Notes: generated from the sequence alone by a model not told the origin. A DNA stretch of 64,000 bases from Rathayibacter sp. VKM Ac-2804 (GCF_009866655.1 NZ_CP047420.1:248001-312000); one strand, 5' to 3'. Shown: positions 40,440-49,724, numbered from the stretch's first letter. Made by a program: numbers and translations.

Positions 40440-43400
40440 TCAGCAGCTCGCGGCCGGGTACTCCTCGCTCTGCTCGCGCGTCACGTCCTCCCCGTCGACC
40501 GTGCCCGTCACGGTCAGATCGACGGCGTCGGCCGGAACCGTCTTGGCCCGGGTGGTGAAGGAGTGGAACGCGCTCTTCCCCGGCGCGACGGCGGTGAACG
40601 CCTTCTCGCCGTACGGCGTCGTCATCGTGATCCCCACGGGCACATCGGCCGTGTTGACCGCGGTGACCCCGAGCTGCACCTTGCCCGCGACGCACCGGCT
40701 CTGCACCGTCACGTCCAGGTCCGGCAGCGCCGGGGCGGCGGGGGCGACCGCCGCGACTCCGAGCCACGAGATCACCGGCTTCTCGCCGCCCGCGCCCTCG
40801 TTGGTGACCCGGTACTCCACCGTGGTCGCCGCGTCGAGCGTGAAGGTCAGCGCACCGGTCAGCGGCGTGTTCGTGCCCGAGAGCGGGATGCTGCCCTTGG
40901 CCAGCTCCACGCCACCGGCCGAGACGGTGTGGTTCATCGTCCGGCTGAGGTTCCACCACTCGGTGAACCCGCCCGTCAGCGTGTAGGTCCCGGCGGCCAG
41001 CGGCAGTCGGTAGATCAGCTGGGTGGTGTCCTGGTAGAGGCCGGTCGAGAACTTGTCGTTCACGTCCGTCCCGGACTTCACCTTCATGCCCTCGGGCGCG
41101 AAGCCCCACTGGTCGGCGGCGGTCGAGGCCCGGTCCGACACGGCGTTGAGCAGCGACGGGACGGCCGCCTGCACCGCGCCGTACTGCGGCGAGGACGTCG
41201 CCGCGGTACCGGAATCGATGTAGTAGACGAGCCCCTCGGGCACGACCTCGTAGCGCGCGGTCACCTTCGCGCCGTTCGCGAGCGTCCCGCGCAGGGTCAC
41301 CGGCGCATAGTCGCTGCGGGTCTGCGCCGCGGAGTCCGCGTCCCAAGTGACGCCGCTCGAGGCCCCGTCGACGGTCAGCGTGGTCGGCAGCGCCGCGCTC
41401 GCGGTGAGCGCGCCCTGGTAGCCGAGGTCGCGGGTGACGCTCTGGACGTAGACCAGGGCGAGCCGCGCGTTGTAGCCGCTCGTCCCGTCGGTCCCGAAGG
41501 ACACGTCGACGACGCCCGGCGCCGCGAGGGTCACCTGCTGGCGGACCGGGGTGGCCGCCCCGGTCGAGACCGCGGTGGCGCGCTTCGTCGTGCCGGCCGC
41601 GGTCACGGTCGAGACGACGTTGGTCGTCAGACCGGGTCGCGGCGCCTGCACGGCGACGACGTCGTAGGTCCCGGCGGGCAGCGTCAGGTGCGTCACGACG
41701 GGCTTGCCGAAGTCGGCCGGCACGTACGAGGAGCTCCAGTCCGCCGGGCTGCCCGGGACGACGGCGCCCGTGGACGTGGTCGAGTACCCCCAGGTGCTGC
41801 CCGCGGAGACGCCGTCCCACTTGCGGTCGGCGGCGTCGTTGAGGACGCCCGGCTGGCTCGCCTTCACGGCCGCGTAGGCGGATCCGGCGGCGGCTCCGCT
41901 CGACCCCGAGTCGACGAAGTAGCGCAGGTCGGCGGGAGTGACGAGCAGCGGCACCGAGAAGCGCTGGAACACGCCGGTCGAGGCGACCTTCTCGGTGGTC
42001 CGGCCGGTCAGCCGCACCGTGCCGAGCTCGGCCGTCCCCGCGAGGGCCTGCGCGGCGCCCGCGTCCCAGGTGACGGCGCGGTCTGCGCCCTCGAGGGTCA
42101 GGGTCTTCGGCAGTCCGGCGGAGGCGGTCCCGGCGATCAGGCCGAGGTCGCGGACGTCGGTGCTCACGCCCTCGGGCACGAGCTCCGCAGCGGTCCGGCT
42201 GAGGCGCGCCACCAGAGCGGCGGCCCCCTCCGCGTCGAGTCCGTAGCCGGCCGGGTCGGCCAGCGCCGACCGCGCAGAACCGACGACGCTCGCGAACGGG
42301 GCCCACGAGGAGGCGCTCCACTCCGCCTCGACGAAGCGCTCGGCCGTGGCCAGCGCCGCCGCGAGGGCGGTGGTGTCGACGGCGGACGAGTCGGCGTTCG
42401 CGACGACCACGCCGACCGCGTCGACGTTCAGCGCGCCGTCGTTCGCCGTCTCCAGCACCACCGTGTGCGCGCCGTCAGCGAGACCGCGGAGCTGGAACGC
42501 CGTGCGCTCGCTGCCCGCGGCCCAGGTCGGCGCGTTCGTCGCCACCCGGACGCCGTCCACGGTCACGTTCAGCGTCGCGGCCCCGGTGTTGCTGCCGAGG
42601 ACGTCGAGTCCGGTCCCGGTGAAGGAGTAGGTCAGCGCCGCGCCCTTCCCGGTGCTCTTGGAGGCCGTGCGCTGCCACTCGAACATGCCCTGGCCGTTGA
42701 CGTGCGTCCACTGCTCGTCGAACTCCAGCACCGGAGTGCTGCTGTCGCTCCAGCTGGTCTGGTGCATGCCGTCGACGACGGTGGAGTAGTAGGGAGTGAA
42801 GCCGGGCACCTGCTCGACGACCAGGTCGTCGAACTGCGTGAAGGTGAAGGCGGAGCCGAGCTGCACGCGCCCCGCGGCCTGCGGCGCCGGGTCGGTGTAC
42901 GCGGCGACCTGCACGCCGTTGAGGAAGGCGGTGTAGCGGTCGCCCGCCACCTGCACGGAGATCCGGTTCCACACTCCGGTGCCGGTGCGGAACGCCGTGC
43001 CGGGAGTGGCGGAGGCGGTGCCGGACGCGACGGAGGTGCCGTAGCGCAGCAGGCTCCAGGCCCCCGTCGCGTCGACCCGCAGCTCGGCCGCGGAGACGTT
43101 CTGGCCGTTCGCCGTCCCGCCCTGCTCGCGCGCGCCCAGGGTCGCGTACGGGGTGCCGCCGTTCTCGAACAGCACGTCGACCGAGGCGCGGTAGTTCGCC
43201 CAGCGGTAGTCGCCGATCGTCGTCTTCGGGTCGCCGCTGTTCCAGGCCGAGCCGTTCATGCCCGGGCCGACTTGCTGGCGCAGCACGCGGTCGCGCGCCG
43301 CATCGGCGGTCGCCACGGACTCGAAGGCGCCGTTGGTGTCGTTCGTGTAGCGCGGGATCGCGCCGTCGTCCTCCGGCTGCACCGCGGGGGTGCCGGCGGG

Positions 43401-45338
43401 CTTCGCCTTCGCGCCGCGGCTGTCGAGGAAGGACTCGCCCGAGTCGCCGAGCGCGCCGGTCGCCGGGTCGTAGGAGCGGATGTCCGCGGCGTCGGCGTAG
43501 TCGAAGTCGTCCGCGTAGAGGACGGAGTCGGTGGTGACGCCGTTGACGTCGCCGCTCGCATCGGTGTCGAGCACGTCGCGGCCGCCGTCGGCGTCGGTGT
43601 ACTCGGGCGCGGTCGGCAGGGTCGAGCCGTAGCCCTCGCGTGGAGTGAGGACACCGCCGGCGCTCGCCGCGTGGTCGAGCGTGGTCGCGGTCGCCGTCGA
43701 CCAGGGCTTCACCGTCACCGTGTACGTGCCGTCCTGGGCGGTCAGCTCCGACACGGGCACGACGTAGTTCGCGTCGTAGGCCTCGCCGGCGTCGGCCGCG
43801 CGGGTCTCCCAGACCTCCATCGTGCGGTCGGCGCCCAGGTCGAGGTCCTTCGCCGAGAGCGCGTAGGTCTTCTCGAACGGGCTGTCGTTGACGATCACGG
43901 TCGAGAAGTCCGAGCCGTCGGGAGCGGCGAGCGTCGTGTACGACACCGCGCCGGTCGAGGCGCCGCTGGGCGGGTTGCCGCCGCCGAGCGCGCTGCCGGA
44001 GGCCTGCGGGATGCCGCGCCAGACGCCCGCGGTGTTGTCCTCGTTCTCCCAGCCGAGCTGCGCGAACTGCGTGTACTGCTCGACCGCGGCCAGGCCGCCG
44101 TCGTAGTAGAGCCAGCCCGACCACGGGTCGCGGGCGCTGACCAGCTCCTTCGAGGAGTACTGGAAGCCGTCGTAGAACGAACCGATCGCCGGCTGGAAGA
44201 TGTTCAGGGTCCGGAGCGACTTCGCGAAGCCGGAGGTGACCCAGTTGCTCATCTCGAGGGCGCTGTTGGTGCCGCCGAACTCGGTCCCGGTGCCGCCCTG
44301 GCCGTCGGGGTTGGTGTTGTTCGGGCGATCCGCGGAGTTGGAGAAGGTCGCCTGGCCCTCGGAGTTCCAGATCTCCTTGTCGTAGGTCTGCGCGAACCTC
44401 TTGAGGTTCCCGTTCGCGTCGTCCGAGGTGGCGTAGTGGAAGCCGACGACGTCGACGGCGTCGCGGAGCGACGGGTCGGTGGTCGAGTTCAGCTGGTCGC
44501 CGAAGGAGGTCGGGGGAGTGCCGACGGTGTCCGCCGCGACCGTGCGGATCGCGCGGTAGCGCTCGCCCTCGTCCGCCGAGGCGAAGCCGTTGCTCGGGTC
44601 CTCGGCGCTCGCGCCCTCGTAGCCCTTCGTATCCGTCCGCAGCCAGGTGGAGAACTTCTTGTAGAGCGCCGCGTTCGGGCTGGAGGTCTCGTTGGTGTCC
44701 GGGTTGATCGAGTCGACCATGATCCCGTACTCGCGCTCCGCCGCCAGGACCGTGTTCTTGAACCAGATGTACTGGTCCTCGTCGCTGGTCACCCAGGTCG
44801 GGCGGCTCCAGCGCAGGATGCTGACGTGCACGTCTCCCTCGGCGACCTTCTGCGCGTCCGCCGCCAGCTGGAAGCCGGGCTCGCGCTGCACGTTCGGGTA
44901 CTCGTCGCGGGAGCGCATCGTCGCGACGTTCGGACCGGTCGAGGTGTTGCGGTCGTTGCCCATCTCGATCTTGATGGTGGTCATGATCGGGTGCTCGCCG
45001 CCGAAGAGCGTCTCGATCAGCTCCCAGTACTTCTCGGGGTGCTGCGACTTGTAGTCGAGCAGCAGCCCGCTGGTCGAGTTCGCGGAGAGGATGCCGAAGC
45101 CCTTGAAGGTCAGCGCGTTGACGCTCTCGGCCGCGGCGGCGACGTCGGCCGCGGTGACGGTCACGGCCTGGACGTCGGAGGGGGCCGCCTGCGCCGGTGC
45201 GGCCTGCGCGAGTCCGGAGGCGAGCAGGGCGCCGAGCGCCGTTGCCGCGACGAGGCCGCGTCCCCTGCCCTCCCTTCTGCGGCGGGAGGAGGGCTCGGGC
45301 TGCGAGCCTCGAGCGTGCCAGGGGGAGCGGTTGAGCAT
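40440..45338 (-). CDS. Giant secreted GH59-like glycosidase with Ig-like and C-terminal Cys domains
   Basis: A 1632-residue secreted enzyme. An Arg-rich signal peptide ends near AQAAPAQAAPSD (about residue 50). The catalytic part (about 75-560) resembles galactocerebrosidases of GH59, clan GH-A: FKGFGILSANSTSGLLLDY, IKIEMGNDRNTST, ILRWSRPTWV, acid/base Glu in NPDTNET (about 217), nucleophile in EIWNSEG (about 327). After it come a laminin-G-like beta domain, a helical FIVAR-like part, Ig-like domains (group 4 type, SGVTWDADSAAQ) and, at the end, SRCVAGKVQLGVTAVN...YPAASC. Likely target is a plant galactan or glycoside outside the cell (inference). ATG 45338 follows GAGG; ATG 45383 is an alternative. 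Confidence 0.75.
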   Translation of the reverse strand: MLNRSPWHARGSQPEPSSRRRREGRGRGLVAATALGALLASGLAQAAPAQAAPSDVQAVTVTAADVAAAAESVNALTFKGFGILSANSTSGLLLDYKSQHPEKYWELIETLFGGEHPIMTTIKIEMGNDRNTSTGPNVATMRSRDEYPNVQREPGFQLAADAQKVAEGDVHVSILRWSRPTWVTSDEDQYIWFKNTVLAAEREYGIMVDSINPDTNETSSPNAALYKKFSTWLRTDTKGYEGASAEDPSNGFASADEGERYRAIRTVAADTVGTPPTSFGDQLNSTTDPSLRDAVDVVGFHYATSDDANGNLKRFAQTYDKEIWNSEGQATFSNSADRPNNTNPDGQGGTGTEFGGTNSALEMSNWVTSGFAKSLRTLNIFQPAIGSFYDGFQYSSKELVSARDPWSGWLYYDGGLAAVEQYTQFAQLGWENEDNTAGVWRGIPQASGSALGGGNPPSGASTGAVSYTTLAAPDGSDFSTVIVNDSPFEKTYALSAKDLDLGADRTMEVWETRAADAGEAYDANYVVPVSELTAQDGTYTVTVKPWSTATATTLDHAASAGGVLTPREGYGSTLPTAPEYTDADGGRDVLDTDASGDVNGVTTDSVLYADDFDYADAADIRSYDPATGALGDSGESFLDSRGAKAKPAGTPAVQPEDDGAIPRYTNDTNGAFESVATADAARDRVLRQQVGPGMNGSAWNSGDPKTTIGDYRWANYRASVDVLFENGGTPYATLGAREQGGTANGQNVSAAELRVDATGAWSLLRYGTSVASGTASATPGTAFRTGTGVWNRISVQVAGDRYTAFLNGVQVAAYTDPAPQAAGRVQLGSAFTFTQFDDLVVEQVPGFTPYYSTVVDGMHQTSWSDSSTPVLEFDEQWTHVNGQGMFEWQRTASKSTGKGAALTYSFTGTGLDVLGSNTGAATLNVTVDGVRVATNAPTWAAGSERTAFQLRGLADGAHTVVLETANDGALNVDAVGVVVANADSSAVDTTALAAALATAERFVEAEWSASSWAPFASVVGSARSALADPAGYGLDAEGAAALVARLSRTAAELVPEGVSTDVRDLGLIAGTASAGLPKTLTLEGADRAVTWDAGAAQALAGTAELGTVRLTGRTTEKVASTGVFQRFSVPLLVTPADLRYFVDSGSSGAAAGSAYAAVKASQPGVLNDAADRKWDGVSAGSTWGYSTTSTGAVVPGSPADWSSSYVPADFGKPVVTHLTLPAGTYDVVAVQAPRPGLTTNVVSTVTAAGTTKRATAVSTGAATPVRQQVTLAAPGVVDVSFGTDGTSGYNARLALVYVQSVTRDLGYQGALTASAALPTTLTVDGASSGVTWDADSAAQTRSDYAPVTLRGTLANGAKVTARYEVVPEGLVYYIDSGTAATSSPQYGAVQAAVPSLLNAVSDRASTAADQWGFAPEGMKVKSGTDVNDKFSTGLYQDTTQLIYRLPLAAGTYTLTGGFTEWWNLSRTMNHTVSAGGVELAKGSIPLSGTNTPLTGALTFTLDAATTVEYRVTNEGAGGEKPVISWLGVAAVAPAAPALPDLDVTVQSRCVAGKVQLGVTAVNTADVPVGITMTTPYGEKAFTAVAPGKSAFHSFTTRAKTVPADAVDLTVTGTVDGEDVTREQSEEYPAASC

Positions 45339-45624
45339 GGTTGCGCCTCGTCGTCGAGTCGAATGGGATGAGCGATCCGCCACATCCGATCATTTCAGGA
45401 CAGGCAGAGAGCGATGGCTGTGGTCACCGTAACCGAGGGCTTTCCCGGGCGCAACGGCGCGAAGCAGCGTGCGAGCAGGGTCTTTCCGTGCGGACGCACC
45501 GCGGGGTAGTGTGCTCGGCAGCGCGACCGAGGGTTCCTTCATGATCGATACTGATCGATTCGGGAGTCGGAGTGCGCGACACGAGTCGGCGACGGTGCCG
45601 ACCGGAGAACGGAGAGACCCCGCC
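45339..45624. other. Divergent intergenic region
   Basis: This 286-base region separates the GH59-like gene from the WxL-like gene. A near-palindrome GGTCACCGTAACC (45422-45434) and an ATCGATACTGATCGAT pair (45543-45558) are the only patterns seen. A TAGTGT at about 45507 could be a -10 box for the plus strand. None is strong enough to name a regulator. Confidence 0.4.
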
Positions 45625-46272
45625 ATGACCACCCGCTCCACACGGATTCGCCCCCTCCTCACGCGCGGCGCCGCCGGCATCGCTGCCAGCATCGCCGGGG
45701 GCCTGCTCCTGCTCGGCGTCGCCGGCACCGCCTTCGCCGACGAGCAGCAGGGCGCCGACGACGTCGACGTCAACGTGCAGATCGCGCCGCTCACCACGCC
45801 CGGCTCGCTGTCGATGACGGTCGCGAGCGACGCCACCGCGCTGACCGAGAGCGGCTCCACCAGCGTGGTCCGCCAGTTCACCGGCACCCTGCCGACCGTG
45901 ACGGTGACGGACACCCGCGACGCCGCCGACATCCCGGCCGGCGCCGGCTGGTACGTGCTCGGCACCGCGAGCGACTTCACCTCGTCGACCGGCGACACCA
46001 TCGGCGCGGAGAACCTCGGCTGGGCGCCGAACCTGATCGACGGCGGCGACTCCGGCCTGGTCGCCGAGGGCGACGTCGTCGACACCGCCATCGACGGCGG
46101 CCTCGACGGAGTCGGCCTCGTCGACCAGGAGCTCCTCGCCATCACCAACGACAGCGCGGGCGTCGCCGAGGAGGGCTCCTGGACCGCGAACGCGGCCCTG
46201 ACCCTCAAGACCCCCACCACCGTCGACGCCGGCGACTACAGCTCCACCCTCACCCTCTCCCTCTTCGAGTGA
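45625..46272 (+). CDS. Secreted WxL-like domain protein
   Basis: A 215-residue secreted protein with a signal peptide (AAGIAASIAGGLLLLGVAGTAFAD, cleavage near residue 46). The mature part is beta-rich, starts VDVNVQIAPLTTPGSLSMTV, and ends with AGDYSSTLTLSLFE, the typical closing strand of WxL-type wall-associated domains; LGWAPNLIDGG replaces a central WxL-like part. Actinobacterial proteins of this kind are small surface proteins without known enzyme activity. ATG 45625 fits the signal peptide; the frame is open further upstream. Confidence 0.65.
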   Translation: MTTRSTRIRPLLTRGAAGIAASIAGGLLLLGVAGTAFADEQQGADDVDVNVQIAPLTTPGSLSMTVASDATALTESGSTSVVRQFTGTLPTVTVTDTRDAADIPAGAGWYVLGTASDFTSSTGDTIGAENLGWAPNLIDGGDSGLVAEGDVVDTAIDGGLDGVGLVDQELLAITNDSAGVAEEGSWTANAALTLKTPTTVDAGDYSSTLTLSLFE

Positions 46273-46299
46273 CCCGGCGCACGCCGGCCGAGTAGCAGC

Positions 46300-46365
46300 C
46301 GGCGTGCCCCTTCCTTGCCGGCCGAGCAGCCGCCGCAGGCGGCGTATCGAGACCCACCCTGCTGG
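46300..46365. repeat. Dispersed palindromic repeat, block E (half arm)
   Basis: Two left-arm-like pieces, GGCCGAGTAGCAGCCGGCG (46285-46303) and GGCCGAGCAGCCGCC...GGCGTATCGAGACCCACC (46320-46357), lie after the WxL-like gene and before the HTH gene. No right arm follows, so this copy is incomplete. Its CCCTGCTGGACATGCC end resembles the spacer of block F and block G. Confidence 0.7.
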
Positions 46366-46424
46366 ACATGCCCTGGCGTCCCGCCGGACGGCTGTGAACG
46401 TGTCGTATATGTTACGCTCGGCCG

Positions 46425-46766
46425 ATGGCGAACCAGTTCTGGCAGGACCTGCAGACCGACCTGAACGACCCCGAGTTCGCGCGTGCCTACGCGGCGGAGT
46501 CGATCCGGGTAGCCACGCTCGACGCGGTCGTGAGTCAGCTCGACGACCTTCGCGAGACCGCGCACCTGTCCAAGGCCGCGCTCGCGCGAGCGATCGGTGC
46601 CGACCCGTCGGTCGTCCGCCGGCTCTTCTCGTCCTCGTCCGCGAATCCCACGCTCGGCACCCTCGCCGAGATCGCGGCGGCGCTGGGGATGAAGGTGGCG
46701 CTCGTGCCGATGGAGTCGGAGGAGCGGCAGCGGATCACCGAGCCCCTGCTGGCCTCGACGCGATGA
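46425..46766 (+). CDS. XRE-type helix-turn-helix protein, likely antitoxin
   Basis: A 113-residue DNA-binding protein: VVSQLDDLRETAHLSKAALARAIGADPSVVRRLFSSSSANPTLGTLAEIAAALGMKVALVPM is an XRE domain with recognition helix DPSVVRRLF. It resembles HigA-type antitoxins. The next gene codes a RelE/HigB-like protein but on the opposite strand, two bases away, which is unusual for a toxin-antitoxin pair. The promoter upstream has TATATGTTACGCTC (46405-46418), with a -10-like TTACGCT shortly before the start. Confidence 0.8.
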   Translation: MANQFWQDLQTDLNDPEFARAYAAESIRVATLDAVVSQLDDLRETAHLSKAALARAIGADPSVVRRLFSSSSANPTLGTLAEIAAALGMKVALVPMESEERQRITEPLLASTR

Positions 46767-46768
46767 CG

Positions 46769-47248
46769 TCAGATCACCGACCTCGGTCGGCGTGACCGGT
46801 ACTCGTCACCCAGACTCCGGACGTCTCTGTAGTCGGACGCGCTCACTATCGTCCTGAAGGGCTTGCTTCGGCCGTCGACGACCACGAGGAGGGGCTTCCC
46901 GCCATCGTCGGCACCGTAGTCGAGCAGGCAGAACAGTCGGTGGTGAGTACGGTGCGGGCCGTCCACCCGCACCTCGAACCAGCCGGTCATGTCGCCGTGC
47001 ATCGCCTCCCAGTACCCGCCGCCGGAGAACCGCTTCGGCGGCGCTGCAGCCACTGCCACGAGAACGGCGCGCATCGTCGCCCGGACCTTGGGGGGAAAGC
47101 CGTCGAGCGCTTCCTTGCCCGGCGCGCACTCGGACGGATCGTCTTCTCGGTGTCGTCGGAAGTAGACGATCTCGTGGGTGTCGTCCGCGGACGGTCCGGT
47201 CTTCAGTGCCAACGTCGTCGCCTTGCGGGAGCGGCCTCGGGGAACCAT
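46769..47248 (-). CDS. RelE/HigB-like toxin-type protein
   Basis: A 159-residue protein: ALDGFPPKVRATMRAVLVAVAAAPPKRFSGGGYWEAMHGDMTGWFEVRVDGPHRTHHRLFCLLDYGAD...LLVVVDGRSKPFRTIVSASDYRDVRSLGDEYRSR carries the RelE-fold pattern of phage Gp49-like/HigB toxins (ribosome-dependent mRNA interferases). A basic head of about 25 residues precedes it and may be cut if a later start is used. It converges with the XRE gene rather than sharing an operon. Activity is inferred from family only. Confidence 0.7.
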   Translation of the reverse strand: MVPRGRSRKATTLALKTGPSADDTHEIVYFRRHREDDPSECAPGKEALDGFPPKVRATMRAVLVAVAAAPPKRFSGGGYWEAMHGDMTGWFEVRVDGPHRTHHRLFCLLDYGADDGGKPLLVVVDGRSKPFRTIVSASDYRDVRSLGDEYRSRRPRSVI

Positions 47249-47337
47249 GCGGTCACCGTAGTGAAGCGACGGTCCGCACTGTCTGCGCGATGGCGCGGCA
47301 CGGCAGGGAAGGGGCCGAGACCCACTCGGCTGGACGT

Positions 47338-47640
47338 GCCGGATCTCGATGCGCCCGTTGCGCGGGCGACTCGATCAGCGAGCATCCTCCAGTGGACCTG
47401 CGACGGGTCTCGAGTGTCGAGCAGGCCCCTGTGCGCGTCCGTTCGGCGAGGTCGGCTCGCGCGAGTGGACGCGCGCCGGGCCCTGCGGCTGGGCCGGAGC
47501 CCGTTCCAAGTCCACTCGCTCGCGCCGCTGCGCCTCATGCTGGTCGAGTAGCCGCCGGAGACGGCGTATCGAGACCCACCCTGCTGGACACGCCGGATCT
47601 CGATGCGCCCGCTGAGCGGGCTGCTCGATCAGCATGCCGG
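47338..47640. repeat. Dispersed palindromic repeat, block F, with the second repeat
   Basis: Right arm GGATCTCGATGCGCCCG...CTCGATCAGCG (47341-47380), then the second repeat of about 140 bases (47386-47522) shared with block C, then a left arm CATGCTGGTCGAGTAGCC...CGTATCGAGACCCACC (about 47537-47580) and a right arm GGATCTCGATGCGCCCG...GCTCGATCAGCATG (47594-47636). The order of parts equals that of block C. It occupies most of the 479 bases between the toxin-like gene and lacI. Confidence 0.8.
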
Positions 47641-47683
47641 GGCCCCACTCCGCGGTCTGTCCGATCACCGGGCAGGGCAGATT

Positions 47684-47739
47684 GCGCTCAGGCGCTCAGG
47701 CGCTCAGGCGCTCAGGCGCTCAGGTGCTCAGGCGCTCGG
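47684..47739. repeat. 8-bp tandem repeat at the 3' end of the LacI gene
   Basis: Seven tandem units of GCGCTCAG stand from 47684 to 47739; five are exact, the sixth is GTGCTCAG and the seventh GCGCTCGG. The stop codon of the LacI gene (47728-47730) lies in unit six, so the repeat covers the last codons and the region after. Confidence 0.9.
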
Positions 47740-48747
47740 GCGCGGGGTCGCGGTGCTCTCGCGGAGGACGAGCTCGGGGAGCTCGGAGGAGAAGGCGGCG
47801 CCCGTGCGGCCCTCCATCGCGGTGAGGAGCAGGCCGAAGCCGCGGCGGCCGAGGCCGGCGAAGTCCTGGCGGACGGTGGTCAGGGCGGGTGTCCACATCC
47901 GGGCGAGCGGGTGGTCGTCGAAGCCGACGACGCTGATGTCCTCGGGGACGCGCAGCCCGGCCTCGGTGATGCCCTTGATCACGCCCATCGCGATCTCGTC
48001 GTTGCCGCAGAAGACGGCGGTGACGCTCGGGTCCTCGACCAGCCGAGCGGCGAGCAGCCGCCCGGACTCGGGCTCCCAGGTCGCCTCGAGCGGAGTCGGC
48101 GCCGTGGCGACTCCCGCGGCCTTCAGTGCGCGGCGCCAGCCGGTGGTGCGGCCGTCCTCGCGTCGCGACGGCGGGATGCGGATGTGGTGCACCGTCGCGT
48201 GCCCCAGCTCGAGCAGGTGCTCGGTCAGCGCCTGGGCCGCGCGGAGCTCGTCGAGCACCGCCTGCGGCCGCCGCCCGCGGACCCCCGAGAGCGCGACGAC
48301 CGGCACGGTCTCCGGGATCGCCGCGAGCACGGCCACACCGGGCGGGTCGAACTTGAGGACCACGATCCCGTCGGGGCTCTGGTCGAGCACCGAGGAGAGC
48401 GCCCGCTCGACATGCTCCGGGTCGGCCGACTCGACGACGGTGATGGTGACGGTCCAGCCGCCGGCTCGCGCCTCCTCCTCGATGCCGCGGATCGCCTCGG
48501 CGTAGCCGTACTGCGAGGTGTTGCCGGCGACGACGGCGATGGTGCGCGAGCGCCGGGTCACGAGGTTCCGGGCGACGGCGCTGGGCCGGTAGTTGAGCTC
48601 CGCGATGGCCGCGAGCACCCGCTCGCGCTTGTCGGGGGCGACCCGCGCGGCGCCGGTCAGCACCCGCGACACGGTCGGCACCGAGACGCCGGCGAGGCGG
48701 GCGACGTCGGCGATGACCGGTGCCCTCGTCGCCTTGTCGCGCGTCAC
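47728..48747 (-). CDS. LacI-family regulator of the alpha-galactosidase operon
   Basis: A 339-residue LacI protein: APVIADVARLAGVSVPTVSRVLTGAARVAPDKRERVLAAIAELNYRPSAVARNLVTRRSRTIAVV is the HTH and hinge, with recognition helix SVPTVSRVLTG. The sensor domain follows (GIVVLKFDPPGVAVL, VFCGNDEIAMGVIKGITEAGLRVPEDISVVGFDD). GTG 48747 opens 12 residues before the HTH. Last gene of the GH36-binding protein-permease-permease operon, so it most likely binds the four LacI-type sites at 54306-54421 with a galactoside as effector (inference). Confidence 0.85.
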   Translation of the reverse strand: MTRDKATRAPVIADVARLAGVSVPTVSRVLTGAARVAPDKRERVLAAIAELNYRPSAVARNLVTRRSRTIAVVAGNTSQYGYAEAIRGIEEEARAGGWTVTITVVESADPEHVERALSSVLDQSPDGIVVLKFDPPGVAVLAAIPETVPVVALSGVRGRRPQAVLDELRAAQALTEHLLELGHATVHHIRIPPSRREDGRTTGWRRALKAAGVATAPTPLEATWEPESGRLLAARLVEDPSVTAVFCGNDEIAMGVIKGITEAGLRVPEDISVVGFDDHPLARMWTPALTTVRQDFAGLGRRGFGLLLTAMEGRTGAAFSSELPELVLRESTATPRPSA

Positions 48748-48842
48748 GCCGTCCCGCTTCCGTCCTCGACCGTCCTGCAAGTGCCCGGCGAGCCACGACG
48801 GAGCGAGGGCGACCGGCTCGGTGCCGCGGGCTCCGGCGGTGG

Positions 48843-49724
48843 TCACTTCACCGCGCCGCTCGTGATGCCGGAGATGATCTTGCGCTGCGCGAAGACGAAC
48901 ACCAGGAGCAGGGGCAGGCTCATCAGGATGATATAGGAGAAGATCAGGTGCCAGTTCTGCAGGTAGAGCCCGGCGCTGGCCACCTGGTAGAGGTTCAGCG
49001 GCAGGGTGTCGAGCCGGCCGCCGACCACGAAGAGCGCGTAGAAGACGTCGTTCCAGATGTAGAGGCAGATCAGGATCGTCGCGGTCGCGAGCACCGGCAT
49101 CAGCAGCGGCAGGATGATCGTGAAGAACACCCGGATCGGCCGCGCGCCGTCGACGCGGGCCGCCTCCTCCAGCTCCGCCGGGATGGTGCGGACGAAGCCG
49201 GTGACGAAGAAGATCACGGTGGAGAGGTACATCCCCATGTACACGCCGACCATGCCGATAGCGGTGCCGGCGAGCCCGAGCTGGCGCAGCAGCAGCACCA
49301 CGGTGACCACCGCGGGCGGCAGGACGATGCCGCTGATGGCGAGCGCGTAGACGACGGCCATGCCGCGACCGGTGCGGCGGCCGAGGATCCAGGCGGCCAT
49401 CGAGCCGAGCACGAGCACGCCGAGCACCGAGGGCACCATCACGAGGACGCTGCCGAGGAACGCGGGGACCATGCGGCCGTCGGTGAAGACGGTCGCGAAG
49501 TTCTCGAGCAGCTGCCACTGCGAGGGCGCGGCGAGGTTGGGGTTCAGCGCCTCGGCCTGCGTCTTCCCGGCGGTGCTGATGATCAGCCAGAACGGCACGC
49601 CGAGCAGGAGGGCGACGGCGGCGAGGGCGGCGATCGGCTGCAGCAGCGGGCGGCGGGAGCGGCGGACCCGCGACTCCGGGGCAGCGGGAGTGGACGTGAC
49701 CGGTCGCTCGATGACGGTGCTCAC
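48843..49724 (-). CDS. Sugar ABC transporter permease (MalG type)
   Basis: A 293-residue permease with six helices; the EAA loop is ELEEAARVDGARPIRVFFTIILPLLMPVLATA, and the end FAQRKIISGITSGAVK is the MalG-type terminus. GTG 49724 overlaps the stop of the upstream permease (GTGA). It works with the other permease and the binding protein of this operon to import an alpha-galactoside; no ATPase is encoded nearby. Confidence 0.9.
   Translation of the reverse strand: MSTVIERPVTSTPAAPESRVRRSRRPLLQPIAALAAVALLLGVPFWLIISTAGKTQAEALNPNLAAPSQWQLLENFATVFTDGRMVPAFLGSVLVMVPSVLGVLVLGSMAAWILGRRTGRGMAVVYALAISGIVLPPAVVTVVLLLRQLGLAGTAIGMVGVYMGMYLSTVIFFVTGFVRTIPAELEEAARVDGARPIRVFFTIILPLLMPVLATATILICLYIWNDVFYALFVVGGRLDTLPLNLYQVASAGLYLQNWHLIFSYIILMSLPLLLVFVFAQRKIISGITSGAVK

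Noticed and set aside
40431..45371. A 1646-codon open frame opposite the GH59-like gene
   Set aside because: It is antisense to a gene with signal peptide, catalytic motifs and domains; its translation is Val/Gly/Arg/Glu-rich without domain character, as expected in high-G+C DNA.
45422..45434. GGTCACCGTAACC as operator of the GH59-like gene
   Set aside because: Only a short imperfect palindrome, single copy, and unlike the LacI sites at 54306-54421; no regulator can be linked.
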